DNA of 64,000 nt from Ecdyonurus torrentis (GCA_949318235.1 OX439131.1:3617964-3681963); one strand, 5' to 3'. Counted from the first letter of the stretch, positions 25,456 to 41,495 are shown. Program-made: numbers and translations. Notes: generated by a model from the sequence alone, not told the origin.

Positions 25456-28368
25456 TTAAAGTACAAGAATTGCATGTTTAAGATTCAGATGTAAATTATG
25501 ATTTAAATTGAGTGGAGATAATGGGTAATAATCAAGTAAATTGTCAGCAGTTATTATACTATACTTAGTCAAAAACTCATCCCTTTGGACTATTAATGTG
25601 CCAGTTTTAAAACATTTTTTTGTTAAATAATTTTCAACAAGAAAATGCAAAATGTTATTATCATTGACGAACAAATTTAAGATTTTTCCTACTACTAAAT
25701 TTGAATTTAAGTTAGTAATAAAAATATAGTTTCCAATTTCATAAGAAATTCCATTTAAAATAATTTTATTTGTTTCAGTAGCATTGTGTAACATATGATG
25801 CTCTAGCAAGGGTATAATATCAATGTGAAACTTATTTAATGTTACAGTTTTACCATATTTCCAAAATATTGTTTTAGCAGCAATTACGTTTGTTGTTTTA
25901 TATGCAAAATATTTTTGATTTTTATCAGAAAATGATTTTGTTACATTTTTAAAATTACCACAAACACGTGCTATTCTTTTATAATAACTATGTAAACTTT
26001 CAAATCTCATTGTCCACAATCTGATAAGGGGGCCAAAATTTACAATTAATTGTGGGTAATGTGATAGGTAATGATGTTTAGGCCTCAGTGGTACGTGATG
26101 GAATATTTTAACCCGTAATTCTAGATATTCGCAAATATGTGTTTGCAATAAAATAATTTGTCGTTCTGAGATTTTAGGTGCGCATATTAATTCCACCACT
26201 TCCTTAAGCTTTAAGTACATTAACCATACTTTTTCATTTTTAAAATTTTCAATGTAATCAAATATTAGAAATGGCAAATAACGAACCATTGTCCAATTTT
26301 GGGAAGCTGTTCCTTTTAAAGCTTGGAAACCTTTTTGGAGTTCAACTGGACGACAAATATTTTTTCCTATAGGAAAGTTATATGCTTTTAATTTTTGATT
26401 AAACATATCGAGCGTAAAAGATTTTTTTTCAAATATAAAATAATTTAAAATCAGTGCAATATCAAAACTAACAATACTCTCCATTAAGTCATGACCTAAA
26501 CAAGGGGGTAACCGACCGCATACGTGGAAATTTTTTAGTTTATTAAATATAGAATCTGATACGACACCACAAAAAGATTTTATTTTTTTATCTCCCCCTC
26601 TCTTTCTTTTTTCTAATTCATTAAGATTATGTAAAAAAGATTCTTTAGTTCTTAATTGAAGCGTTTGAGTTGGATTATTTTGAAAACTATGTGAATTTAT
26701 AGAACAAAAACGACAAAAATATTTTGACCTAAATCCCGTACTCATACCACAAATTTCATGAGCACCTAAATTATCTGCTAATATAAACATAACACGAGGA
26801 TAAATTAAATTATTATTATATTTAATGCCGTTTTCTTCAATACAAGATAAATCTTTTAATAAATCAAAATTAACTTTTTTGTCCCCGAAAAATTTTACAT
26901 CGTTCGTTTTACATAGTGAAATTAAAAACATGCAATCGGTTCGACTACGTACATTAGGATGTAAATTTCCTATCGTGAAATAAGTTGCTGTGATCTTGTA
27001 TTTAAGACGTGCTGAACCAATAGGATTTGCGATTTCAAAGTCATCTCGGTATAAAAATAAGTATAAAATATTTGCATCCTCATTTATTGATTTAAAAGTC
27101 AAACCATCCGTAAAGTCAGAATATATTTTTAAATTTGTATTTGCATTTTGTTTTGATTTAAAATTATCAATGTGATTTTGAATTGATTTATCTCGAAGCA
27201 AAATTTCTAAAGTTTGTTTAATCGGTATATAATGGCAAAATGCGTCTTTTTTATAATAATTTTTTCCTAGAAAAATTTCTTTGGGTTCGATGTAATTAAA
27301 ATTTGCTTTAATAAATTTATTCCTTAAATGAACACTTGAAAATTCGTCTTTATTTTGTATATTATGGTACTGATAAAAAAAATCATTTTCTAACACTAAT
27401 TTCTTTACATATTCAGAATTTAGTTGAGCAGTATCTGAATTTTTTAACTGTAATTCTATCTTATTTTTTAATAAATCGTGAAATAAGAAAGATAAATTTT
27501 TAATTTCATCTGCGATAATTTGAATCGTACTATTCGGAACTAGTTTTTCTGCTTCGAGTTTTAAATAAAAATTTCCAAGTTGATATTTAATTGACTGCTC
27601 TAAATTATCGATTGAATGTGCGTTATTTTCTATTATATTTAACTCATTATTAGTATTAATATGCTCTCGTATAACACTTTCCTCAAACTGATCATTAGAA
27701 CTATCATTATGGTCTTCGACAATTTCATTTAAATCTATATTTTTTTCTTCCGATAAAATTTCTTTTACTTTAAAGCCATGGTTCCGTATACTGTGTGTGG
27801 TAAAATATTTGATATTATTAAAAAACATTTTGCACTTTTTAAATGGACAATTAATTTTAACCCCATCTTTAATATGCTGCTTACAATCATTTACAAGCTC
27901 AAACATAGTGTTGAATTCTTTCAAACACGTTATTATTTTACACCTTAAAACTTCTTTACTATTAACCACATTTATTAAACGTAATTGTTGCTTAGATTCA
28001 TTTGTATGATTTCTACGTTTATGTGTTAAATAACCCTTGTACGATTTGGATGAGAATGCACATTTATATTGAGGACATTTAAATAAATATAATTTATCAT
28101 TATTATGTATGCGCAAATGTTCCTCGTACTTAATCAAAGTTAAAAATATTTTATTGCACGGCATGCATTTAAAATTAACAGGCCCTGGATTGGTTTCGAG
28201 GCCAGATATTACAATAAGGTACAATATTATTAATGAAATAGAAAATAAATTGTTAATATTTCTTCTTTTTATTTTAATATGAGCTGATTGGATTTTTGTT
28301 TTATTTTGTTTTATTTTTTTTCCAGTAAATAAACCTATTCTAACTCGCCAAACTTGTGTGGAAATCAT
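25456..28368 (-). CDS. Zinc-finger tnp2-like transposase of the CACTA-like element, 970 aa, with 2A-like motif
   Basis: A single uninterrupted exon, the largest open frame in the window. Residues 40-55 are hydrophobic and lead into SGLETNPGP (55-63), a 2A-like ribosome-skipping motif whose first conserved Asp is Gly. Four C2H2 zinc fingers follow: C68/C71…H, C98/C103…H, C143/C148…H and C174/C179…H (up to about 197), then an acidic stretch. Residues 418-490 ([27 protein letters not shown]) and 530-556 ([16 protein letters not shown]), GHDLME (625-630) and [10 protein letters not shown]…[15 protein letters not shown] (763-798) match the arrangement in animal tnp2/CACTA-type transposases. Asp and Glu residues in LADN, GHDLME and MRFES are candidate catalytic residues; I cannot choose among them. 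It would cut and join the element's ends. The frame has no stops or shifts, so it may be functional. Start chosen as the first ATG. Confidence 0.82.
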   Translation of the reverse strand: MISTQVWRVRIGLFTGKKIKQNKTKIQSAHIKIKRRNINNLFSISLIILYLIVISGLETNPGPVNFKCMPCNKIFLTLIKYEEHLRIHNNDKLYLFKCPQYKCAFSSKSYKGYLTHKRRNHTNESKQQLRLINVVNSKEVLRCKIITCLKEFNTMFELVNDCKQHIKDGVKINCPFKKCKMFFNNIKYFTTHSIRNHGFKVKEILSEEKNIDLNEIVEDHNDSSNDQFEESVIREHINTNNELNIIENNAHSIDNLEQSIKYQLGNFYLKLEAEKLVPNSTIQIIADEIKNLSFLFHDLLKNKIELQLKNSDTAQLNSEYVKKLVLENDFFYQYHNIQNKDEFSSVHLRNKFIKANFNYIEPKEIFLGKNYYKKDAFCHYIPIKQTLEILLRDKSIQNHIDNFKSKQNANTNLKIYSDFTDGLTFKSINEDANILYLFLYRDDFEIANPIGSARLKYKITATYFTIGNLHPNVRSRTDCMFLISLCKTNDVKFFGDKKVNFDLLKDLSCIEENGIKYNNNLIYPRVMFILADNLGAHEICGMSTGFRSKYFCRFCSINSHSFQNNPTQTLQLRTKESFLHNLNELEKRKRGGDKKIKSFCGVVSDSIFNKLKNFHVCGRLPPCLGHDLMESIVSFDIALILNYFIFEKKSFTLDMFNQKLKAYNFPIGKNICRPVELQKGFQALKGTASQNWTMVRYLPFLIFDYIENFKNEKVWLMYLKLKEVVELICAPKISERQIILLQTHICEYLELRVKIFHHVPLRPKHHYLSHYPQLIVNFGPLIRLWTMRFESLHSYYKRIARVCGNFKNVTKSFSDKNQKYFAYKTTNVIAAKTIFWKYGKTVTLNKFHIDIIPLLEHHMLHNATETNKIILNGISYEIGNYIFITNLNSNLVVGKILNLFVNDNNILHFLVENYLTKKCFKTGTLIVQRDEFLTKYSIITADNLLDYYPLSPLNLNHNLHLNLKHAILVL
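28180..28206 (-). other. 2A-like ribosome-skipping motif (encoded)
   Basis: Encodes SGLETNPGP, residues 55-63 of the transposase. The consensus is D-[VI]-E-x-N-P-G-P; here Gly replaces Asp and Leu replaces Val/Ile. If active, translation would release a 62-residue basic/hydrophobic leader and begin the transposase proper at Pro63, just before the first zinc finger. Confidence 0.6.
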
Positions 28369-28407
28369 TTTCTTACTTGCTATTTGCTTCTTGTCTTCTT
28401 TTTCTTA

Positions 28408-28451
<44 letters not shown>

Positions 28452-29310
28452 TATATACAAAATATATAGAGCACGTGCCACAGGTGTATCACACAAAAAA
28501 CTTTGTACTTTACAGGTAAGAAAGCCCTATTAAATTAATTATATAGAGCAGAATGTAAAGCCACAGCAAGAATCACCATTGATGTGTATAACTTGACTGG
28601 CGCTCAAAAGGGAAACATAAAGTACCTAAATCAAAAAGTCATTTTTTCCATGTTTTTGTTACAAAAATACAAGTGGTTAAAAAAATCACGTGACTATTTT
28701 AACCAATAAGGGTATATCATAAAAGTATTTTTTGAAGACGTTTACGCACTCACATCGTGGGTGACGTCTATTATTTCAGTTGCCCGCTCACCCTCTTTTT
28801 GTATGAAGGGAAGTAGCAGGTACCGAGATTTCTATGAACAACAGTTAATATAGCCATACTAGCAATCACATATGCTGGAATGTTCTGTACAGTCATGCAC
28901 AAAAGTTTTTTTTTACATAACAAAAAATAAAGTCAAAACTTCAAATAATAACCCTAAAGTTATAATTAATATGAAAAGTAATATGTTTTGTTTCGAAAAT
29001 TTAAACGTGATAAAAAAAAAAAAAAAAAAACAGTATCAATTTATTTTAGTTGCATATAATGCTGTATCAAATTCTGATTTTTATATCATGATTATATAAT
29101 ATGTCATGTTTTGTATATTTCTTAATTTTTAATTTAGAAATATTTATATAAGACAACGTTAAAAGTACCTTAGAGAGAGAATGAAACGCATATACACTCT
29201 ACTGCTCAATTTTTATAATTCAAGGCGAAACCAAAAATTTACAATTCTTGGTCAGTATTTATTTAAAAAGTAGGGATATCCCGGAACATAAAAAATATAT
29301 TTTTGTATTT
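28369..29310. other. 5' flank of the transposase gene and right end of the CACTA-like element
   Basis: This non-coding stretch must contain the transposase promoter. A short (AT)n tract lies at 28406-28447, and a less AT-rich block at 28560-28800 holds CACGTG-like and TGACGT words. No firm TATA box can be chosen in such AT-rich DNA. The inner edge of the right terminal inverted repeat lies at about 29297-29320. Confidence 0.4.
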
Positions 29311-29556
29311 TCTAAGAGTGTAGAGAAGTACTTTCTCTAAGTTTGACCTTGCATGCTACATTAAACTTCAAATATAAAGTCTTCAGAATTTGCACATAGA
29401 AATATTAGAATTATGGAAAAGGAAAAAGTACTTTTAACATTACAGTAAAACTTTTTTTATTATTATTTTTCCTAGCATGCTACGTTGTGACTGTTTATAA
29501 TAGAATTTTTTTTCACCACCACCTCGACGAAACAAAAATATAGGTACACGACACCG

Positions 29557-29641
29557 ACGAGATAAATCTGACCGCAGCGTTCATGTCTCCAAATGTTAAA
29601 TATATGAGGAGACTTTAACGCGACTGGTCAGATTTATCTCG
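29557..29641. repeat. 85-bp hairpin in region B
   Basis: CGAGATAAATCTGACC and GTCTCC at the left are mirrored by GGAGAC and GGTCAGATTTATCTCG at the right; the loop holds AAATGTTAAATATATG. The same hairpin recurs inverted at about 51806-51890 and as a half-hairpin at 53118-53190 and 19583-19600. It may be a MITE or a structural end of the B unit. Confidence 0.65.
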
Positions 29642-30865
29642 GGGGAGTGTACAGTGCACGTTGCATATGCGTTATTTCTACGTGCAGTATACCGTCTCAT
29701 AAAGTTAAAAATGCAGTCCAAAAATACGAAACAAGCCAGCGCGAGATTGCATTAAAATGATTTAATAATAATAATAATAAAAAAGTATATTCACTATAGA
29801 GGGGTGGCAACAAACGCCATCGGATTGGAGCTCAGTTACTGAGTATGGTAGGTTCTCCACCGATGGTCGAAGGTCTCGCCTGTAAGCAAAGATGTTGGTG
29901 CATGATTGCTTGGAAGAAATCTTGCTGCGTGAGCAACTAAGTGATTACAAAGTCACATACATTTAAAACCTAAAGGTACCATAATCACCAGCGGGTTATG
30001 CTTAGGGACGAGAATAGGCCCCGACTAACGAGTGCGTTGTCCCATCATACCTTTTATTTTCTTTTATTGTTGTTAACTGGCCGCAAGGACGTATGATGTA
30101 ATTGGTGACGCGGATGTACATTCTGACGCAGTGAAGATGTCACGCGTGTCTATAGCAATAGTCAATACCACACTTTGATCACAAATGGATATAATTGCAA
30201 CGTTATAATATATAATTATTCATGCAATATTATTATCATAAGTATTCTTTTTTTGTATATATAATTATTAGCAACGCGGCAATTTTAATAATAACGTTAA
30301 TGAATATTATTTTAAACGAAATTTAAAATTTTGAAAATCTGGCAAAAATGGTCAAGATCTTGAACTACCCCTTTGGCTGCACCCTAAAATGAGTTAGGGG
30401 TGTATGAGTATTTTTTTATTTACTTTTTTATATACTCAAAAAGTTCCGCATTTTTAACAAAATTGCAGAATATAATTAAAAAAAATCTTGCAAGATAAAT
30501 CAAGATCTTTGAACTACCCTTAGGCTAAAACCACCCTTAAATGAGTTGGGGGTGAATTAAAATCCTTTTTTTATTCTTTTTTTACTCGCATAAGTTGATT
30601 TTTTGCGAGTAAAAATAAAGTCAATAAACTTGTAATTTTAAGTAAAAAATATATATATATATATATATAAATACCAGTTATAATATAATAAAACTAATTC
30701 AATTATTTCGTATTCCTCGCCCCTTTTTACCCCTTAATACCAAATTTCATATTTTTAGGGGTGAGGGTATATACTTATTGGCAGTACAAGTCCGAAGTAC
30801 AATGTTATATATAATATAGTTCAAAACGCAAAGTATTCGTATGTATAATGTCTGTTACAGAACTG

Positions 30866-30940
30866 CAGTGCTAGGACCGGCTCCCATGCAATCACCGAAG
30901 TTAAGCAACCTGGAGTGTGGGCAGAAGTTAGATGGGTGTT
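30866..30940 (+). pseudogene. 5S-rRNA-derived block (partial)
   Basis: The stretch ATCACCGAAGTTAAGCAAC … GAAGTTAGATGGGTG follows the internal control region of animal 5S rRNA genes: box A (AAGTTAAGC) and box C (AGATGGGTG) are present at about natural spacing. The 5' end, the 3' end and the T-run terminator of a true 5S gene are missing. It may descend from a 5S-type (SINE3-like) short retroposon, or be a captured promoter. An inverted copy sits at 50508-50584. Confidence 0.65.
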
Positions 30941-31090
30941 AAAAAAATAAAAGTTAAAGCGTTTAAAATAATTCCACCGCCAAATTTTTTTTTTTAAATC
31001 TCTCTTTACATTTCATCGCCAAATGTTCAGCAGCTATGCGATGCTTATTTATTTATTACAATTTAGGATTTTTTTTTTTTTTTTAAATGT

Positions 31091-31206
31091 TCAAGATCTT
31101 GAAAAAGATTTTTTGGTCAAGACCTTGCAAGATCTTTACTCAAAACTTTGCAAGGTCTTGACGAAAAATCTTGTTCAAGATCTTGCAAGGTCTTGGCCAA
31201 GAATTT
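31091..31206. repeat. CAAG[AG][TC]CTTG palindrome array
   Basis: At least six 10-bp palindromes or near-palindromes in about 115 bp: TCAAGATCTTGA, TCAAGACCTTGCAAGATC, GCAAGGTCTTGA, TTCAAGATCTTGCAAGG, GGTCTTGGCCAAG. Spacing is 10-25 bp. The array recurs inverted at 50240-50365 and reduced at 58815-58835. Likely protein-binding or structural; function unknown. Confidence 0.7.
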
Positions 31207-31694
31207 TGAGCAGGTAATGTATAAATATTTAAATATTGCTTTATTTTCATTAAGAGAGTTAATAATTTCTCTGCCATGAGTATTTGCATTACGGAAAAAA
31301 ATAGTTTACTAACTATAATTAAACTTAGCTTATATAGTGAACTTATTATAATGATATTCTGATATTTTAATAAGTAAAAATTTACCAAGTTTCTGCTTTA
31401 GAAATTAATGTTATAAATGTTGAAAGATGGTATAGTTAATTTTTATTATCTAACTTTATTGTTTTTTAATCTTGCGAGTCTTCTTAGTAAATTTTAATTA
31501 ACATACTTATTTATTTCAAATTTGAAAAGTTTTATCCAGTTTTCGTGAAACAGTGATACAGTAAACTTGATGTGCTCCTCAAAATCATCAAAAGAATAAA
31601 TACTTGAATTTCTTGAAAGCAATAAGAAGATGGACTGACTTTGAAATATATTACTCGCACTATAACAGTGGTATAAAAGATACTGTACATCATA

Positions 31695-31797
<103 letters not shown>

Positions 31798-31987
31798 GAC
31801 TCGGAAATGAACCGACTGTTTCAAAGTGGAGGGGATGCAGTAGGCAGGAGTGGGGGTACTCTTAAAATTACTTAAGTCTGGCAACACTGCAATTATAAAA
31901 AAAAAGGTTTTTGGAATTGAACCGACTTGAAAAGTTATTTTAATTTGGAAATTACTTTGCTTAATATTTTCTTGCATTTAAACACAG

Positions 31988-35817
<3,830 letters not shown>

Positions 35818-36540
35818 CAAATGAATCGACTATAGGAACTGAACCGACTCTAAATTTTTATTATTTTTATTAATGTGAAATGAACCGACTCGGATCTGGA
35901 CCGACTCAGAAGTGAACCGACTCTTATATTTTTATTTTTTCTCATGAGAATTGAATTGACTCGGAAGTGAACCGACTAATTAATTTATTTTTTTACATAG
36001 TGGGAAATGAATCGACTCGGAATTGAACGGACCTTTAAAATTACATTTATTTTATGAGAATTGAATCGACTTGGATCACTTGGAAGTGAACCGACTAGTA
36101 TATTTATATTTTTTACTGAGTGGGAAATGAATCGACTCGAAATTGAACCGACCTTTTAAATTACATTTATTTTATGAGAAATGAATCGACTCGGAAGTGA
36201 ACCGACTAATATATTTTTATTTTTTACATGGTGGAAAATGAATCGACTCGGAATTGAACTGACCTGTAAAATAATATTTATTTTCTGAGAATTGAATTGA
36301 CTCGGAAGTGAACCGACTAATATATTTTTATTTTTTACTTGGTGGGAAATGAATCGACTCGGAATTGAACCGACCTTTTAATTTAAATTTAATTTCTGAG
36401 AATTGAATCGACTCGGAAGTGAATCGACTAATATATTTTTATTTTTTATTTATAGTGGGAAATGAATCGACTCGGAATTGAACCGACCCTTCAAATTATA
36501 TTAATTTTATGAGAATTGAACCGACCCTCAAAATAAAACA
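35818..36540 (+). repeat. GAACCGACTCGG minisatellite (forward orientation)
   Basis: About 5-6 imperfect repeats of roughly 110 bp, each with two half-units: GAATCGACTCGGAATTGAACC and GACTCGGAAGTGAACCGAC, separated by TTTATTTTATGAGA-type spacers. The array is mirrored in opposite orientation at 43817-44430, and a single unit stands at 31797-31815. Confidence 0.8.
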
Positions 36541-36683
36541 ATAAAGTTGATTGTGTTATTAATTTATATTATTTTTAAAGATATATATTTTTGCTAATTT
36601 TTAAGTTTCATAACAATAGTTTACTACTATATATGTATTTATTGATTCAATTTTTTATATACAACCGATTGAAGTGTTATAAC

Positions 36684-38021
36684 TAGAGACCGGATTTGCT
36701 GTTACTCTCGACTTTTTTTCTGTTAGTTTTAGATAACTTATGTAAACAAAAAATGAGTACGAATTTGACAATTTGAAGTCGTTTAAGCGTTACCAATTTT
36801 CACCATTTTTACCATTTTTTTTTACCATTTTTCAGAAAAAAATCAACATTTTTATACCATTTTTTTTCAAAAAACATTGAAAAAAGCCATAACAAAAAAA
36901 CGAAACGAAACGAAGTATTTGAAGACGTAATGGCTTTGATTTTTATTTCTTTTATACTTCATAAACTTTATCACATTTTTTTTTAAATTTATAAATAATA
37001 AATTGGTTAAGAATTATAGTATATTATACTGAATAATCTTAGCATGATTTGTAAAAGAAAAATAAATCTCAAACTCACTATTAATATCTTCTATTGTAGT
37101 ATCTCTCCTATATATACATATTTCATTATGCATACATAATAAGGGCACACAATTGAGGGTTTACAAAGAATAAAAAAATATATACGTGAAAAATAAAAAT
37201 AAAAAAAATCTGCCTATAGTTTTTAATTTTTCGGGTTTAATTTTCTAGTAAATAACAGTAAAACCTTGTTATTGACGGATAAAGAAACATCTGTTTTGAA
37301 GCCGACTATAAGCAATTTCGCTCATATCCGCTTCCGTTTCGTTTTACTGCGCATGCGTAGTAAGGAGAAATGGAAGCAGATGTGACCAAAATCGCTTATA
37401 GTCGGCCTCAAAACAGTTGTTCCTTTACTAGTCCATAGCGAAATTTTATTATAGCGAAGTAATTTCACCAGTCCCGCTGAAATTTACAAGTATAAAACTA
37501 TAAAAGCACTGCGAGGTAATTTTCTAGGACTGTATTAATCTTATGTAACTTTTTTATTCTTGTAACGCGTCTTTCTTTCAAACAGCATACAAAACACTTC
37601 TTTTAATATGCTGTAGTCGAGCAAGTTGTAAGTTATAAAAATTGTTCTTTGGTTTTTACTTTGGCTAAAGTGATCGGTTTAATTGTTTTAGCTCAATTAA
37701 AACAAAAACGGTCTTAAAAAAATAGAAGCAAAAGAAATGAAATAACAAGTTTCAAAATATCAAATTTAATTTTTTATTTCTCTATTTGTCCAATAATAAA
37801 ATCTAGCTATAAAAAAAAATAAAAAACCACAGAAATTGCTTATTAACAGTTTTTACGCTATTTTAATCGTTTTACCATTTTCACCATTTTTAGCATTTTT
37901 TCAATTTTTATACCATTTTTTACCACTTTGTACCATTTTTAGGCTCAAAATGTTACCATTTTTGTTACCATTTTCCAAAAAAAAAAAAAAAAAAAAATAA
38001 AAACATTACATCCGGTCTCTA
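36684..38021. mobile_element. Non-autonomous hAT-type transposon, 1.34 kb
   Basis: The ends TAGAGACCGGAT and ATCCGGTCTCTA are inverted. The 8-bp flanks GTTATAAC (36676-36683) and GTTATAAA (38022-38029) differ at one base. Subterminal TACCATTTTT repeats cluster near both ends (36790-36870 and 37860-37975). A Tigger-like MITE is nested at 37256. No coding content. Confidence 0.82.
37256..37458. mobile_element. Tigger/pogo-like MITE
   Basis: Starts CAGTAAAACCTTGTTATTGA and folds on itself: TGTTTTGAGGCCGACTATAAGCG-type sequence appears in both arms, around CTGCGCATGCGTAGTAAGG. The CAGTAAAACC start and the pairing resemble pogo/Tigger short elements. The right end is degenerate, so its border is approximate. 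Confidence 0.55.
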
Positions 38022-38631
38022 GTTATAAAAAAGCTTTCATTGAGAATATATTTTATTTATTATTTAATCCATAAGAATGCAAATTTATGCAAGTCACGAA
38101 TTAATAAAATAATAAATACATAAATATTTAAATATTTTTTTCCTGATATATATTTTGTGCGGTATTTTCACGGTTTGCAATCTCACGAATCTGCTTGCGG
38201 GGGGTTAAGGGGGCAGAGCCCTCCTCTTTACCGCCGGATGCCAAAAATCTTTGAAACCTTTTTTTCCCTCTATTTTTAATTAAAATTTGGTAGTAAAATA
38301 TGTAATAACATTAAATTGTATTTTTAACATTTTATTTTTATTGAGCAAAGAAAAAAAGGTTTAACAGACATTATAGGTGAATGGTATAGATCGCATATCA
38401 TACATAAATGTTGTAGTACTTATTTGATTAAAAATTTGTTAAGCAGTTTGAACGTCCCTGCATTTCTCTACTTGAGAGTGAAGATTCAAATTCTATCTTT
38501 GTTCTTACACTTCCATTTTTTGCGATTAATTGTTTTCCTTGGATATATTTAAATCTATTTTGTACATCTGCGCAAAATGGCACAGATTTGCAACAGCTTA
38601 AGTGTTTTTAAGGTACCACTTAGGGTAGGAG

Positions 38632-40438
38632 GCATGGCTGGCTTTGGAGCTAAAAGCGCGGCCCGGGCACTTTCAGAAAAGGCCCGCATAGCAATGGGGG
38701 GTCTGGGGGGCGCGATCCCCCCAGTTTGCGCCGCAGGCGAAAAATTTTTACAGGGGGGGCGTAGCACTTGGTTTTTACGCTAATTCTGAACTAAATTTTT
38801 ATTTTTTCAACCTATTGACAACAATGTGCAAGACTATATTATTATATTGAAAAATAATTATGCATTTGCACCATGCCATTTGATATATTTCATGACCTTC
38901 GGCCGCCTTTAAAGATATATTAGAAAAAAATGGATGTATGATATATGTATGATAGAAAAAAAAAATCTGCATTGAAGGAATAAATTGGAGTGATTTAAAA
39001 TTATATGTGCAATGTGCAAATAAAATATGTAAAAAAATATATATATATTAAAAAAATTAAAAGAGGCTGAACAGGGATATATAAATTTTTAATTAGACGT
39101 GTAAAAAACTTGACCTATTTAAGAATACGGTTTGACTTGCATCAATGGGTTGTGCTTGAAATCGAGCTGAATTCGGAAAACGAGCCAACACTTGGTAAAT
39201 TTGATATTTGAGCTGAAATCCCCCCCCCCCCAAAATGCGAGACTGATGGAAACAGCTCATTTTTCATTATTATACAAAAATTGTGTTTTTGTAAAAACAA
39301 GTCATAAATAATTTTTTTTTAAATACAAATTCAAAAGATTTAGCATGTTAGAGAATTATAAACATGTAATGCATTCTTTTAAAAAAAATTAGCCTGTATA
39401 TTCTTTTCAAAAACTTGTTTTTCTTTTCCTTATTTTTTCCCATGAGTCATTCACGGGCTCAATTCGATTAAATATTATGAAAAATATGTAATAAATATAT
39501 TTTATATAAAAAATATAATTATATAAGTTATGGTAAGTTAAGGTAATAACTTTCAAAAATATAATAATTTGTTTAAATATACGCGCAAGAAATAATGTGG
39601 AAATACACAAAATACGTACGACAGTTTTTTAAGAAGTTAAATTGAAACTAATAATTAAAAAATATGATAAAAATACTTCTATTAAATAAAAAAGAACCAT
39701 TTTTTCCAAAGGGTCTTTGAACTTCTTCTTCTTTTTTTTCCTCATCAAAACCAAAGGCCCGCAAAAGCAAAGTCCCGGTCCTGAAGCCCGATTATGCAAG
39801 CCAGCCCAAGTGCATAGAAAATTTGGTTGGCTCGCAACGATATCAATGTTGGTTTTTTTCTTTATTTACAATAGAAAAATGCGCGCTCACGAGTAATTTG
39901 TGGGCATGCATCATAATACAGGAGGGGTGTCTAACTCGTTTCGCATGCCGCGCCAAATCCGGTCCTAAGAATCATTTGCGGGCCGCAGTCTTTCACTGAA
40001 TGGGGGTAAAGGCCCGCCAGAGGCAAAAAATTGTTACAAAAAAGGGGACCTACCGACCTACCTATTGATTTTTTACGCAAATAATGTACGTTTTACTCAA
40101 AATATTAACACCGTGAGAATATAAAACTAAAAAAAGGGGAGAAAAAAAAACTGTAATTATACAGCAATATTTTTTATTTAATTTTTTTTTAATCGGAGGT
40201 TCCGCGGGCCGCACTATAAATGATCTCGCAGGCTGCATGCGGCCTGCGGGCCGCATGCTTGACCCCCCCCTCCCTGGTATATTGTAGAGTAAATTCTTAT
40301 TATACAAAATAAATTTTGAAAATGCGGGCAAAATTTTAAACGTTTTTTTTTTTTTACTGAAGAGCAAGCCAAAAGGCCCGCAAAGGCAAAAGCCCGGGCC
40401 GGGATCCCGGCCTAAGGCCTTATGCCAAGCCGGCCCTG
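38632..40438. mobile_element. hAT-type transposon nested in TTAA element, 1.81 kb
   Basis: The exact 8-bp duplication GGTAGGAG (38624-38631 and 40439-40446) flanks it. The ends GCATGGCTGGCTTTGG and CCAAGCCGGCCCTG are imperfect inverted repeats. GC-rich subterminal blocks (GCGGCCCGGGC; GCCCGGGCCGGGATCCC) contrast with the AT-rich core. No transposase remains. Contains another GC-ended element at about 39919. Confidence 0.82.
39919..40276. mobile_element. Short hAT-like element (CAGG…GGCCGC type)
   Basis: Starts CAGGAGGGGTGTCTAACTCG and ends GCGGGCCGCATGCTTGACCC…CCCTG, with GCGGGCC words in both ends. This resembles a widespread class of animal hAT ends. The flanking 8-mers do not match, so the borders are provisional. 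Confidence 0.5.
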
Positions 40439-41421
40439 GGTAGGAGTGTATTTTTTTAAATTAAGTTCAGGCTGCTCTACCTAAAATTAAAATCCAAAAA
40501 TTTCTATCTCAAAAATTCTTGTCACAACAGAGCGTCAAAGTTCGCAAAATGCCCCACCCCCTATGCTAGTGAATCTATATTTGAACCCCGATTTTGACCC
40601 ACTTGGATTTTTTTAAGCAGCTAAAAACATATAAGCTTGTTTTTTCGTGTTGAATTTTAATTGTTAAAAAAAAATCAGATATTTCTAGAACGAATTTTCC
40701 AAGACAAAAATTATCGCAAAATTGCCCATGTTAATTTGAATGTGCGATTTTTAATAATTTTTTTCTCCGTAAATGTCTCGTAAAAATCGTTTAAAAAGTC
40801 AAATTCATTAAAACTTGATCTATAGAACACACTAGTATGTTTTTGTTTAGAATTAAGTTGATCAAGAAATTTTTTGCACACGGGTGAGCTTGAAGTTTGT
40901 GTGTTTTACGTGTGTTAAAGGCGGCGTAGCCCAACGACTTTTTACGCTAGTTTGAGGATGATTTGATATGAGCTAAAAGTTTTTGAAGCATAGAGAATTG
41001 TTCTTTGGTTCATTATGAACCTGAAAAATGATATAAAGTTGTATTTTACCACAACATCGCTACCCTTGAAGTATATATAGTATCTTAACTATAAGTAATT
41101 GACTTTACTAAAAATTATTTGAGCCCAATACCTATAGAGTCGTCGTTCAACACTTTTTAAAAAAAGTGTCAATTCAATCACCATCCAATCAAATGATCCT
41201 TATCTGATCGAAAATGATCGATTGACTAATATAACACTATATAGATGAGTGTTGTGTTGGGCGCCCCTTTTGCCGTAATATCTTACGCGAAGAAAAAAAG
41301 CTTCTCGATCGAGATTTGCAAATTAAACAAGTGTTTGAAATTTTGTTTGATTATGCATATACCCCCATAATTGAAAATTAAATAATGTAAAAGTAGAAAA
41401 TAAGAAGGTATCCGGAGCCGG

Positions 41422-41495
41422 AGCACTGTATTTCACGGCTTAAAAATAACATTTCATTAATCAAATGTTATTTTTAAGACGTGAAATACAGTGCT
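41422..41495. repeat. Short hairpin
   Basis: AGCACTGTATTTCACGGCTT and AAAAATAACATTT are mirrored at 41464-41495, with an 8-nt loop and two mismatches in the stem. Confidence 0.7.

Larger units (their letters stand above)
29321..31690 (+). repeat. Region B left arm, inner part (B copy 1)
   Basis: Matches 49755-52104 plus 52936-52950 in reverse complement, and 53118-54340 directly, at very high identity. It contains, in order, the 85-bp hairpin at 29557, a run of ACTACCCCTTTGG / ACTCATTTTAGGG motifs, a 5S-like block, the CAAG/CTTG array, and then (AT)n. No coding capacity. Confidence 0.85.
38612..41084 (-). mobile_element. TTAA-family element split by a hAT insertion
   Basis: TTAA at 38608-38611 and 41085-41088 flank GGTACCACTTAGGGTAGG and …GGGTAGCGATG-type ends in inverted orientation relative to the copy at 11403. 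Removing the hAT insertion (38632-40438) and one 8-bp duplication leaves about 658 bp, matching the 659-bp intact relative. Confidence 0.82.

Noticed and set aside
38555..38783. Ala/Pro/Gly-rich frames on both strands
   Set aside because: They coincide with the GC-rich subterminal block of a hAT element.
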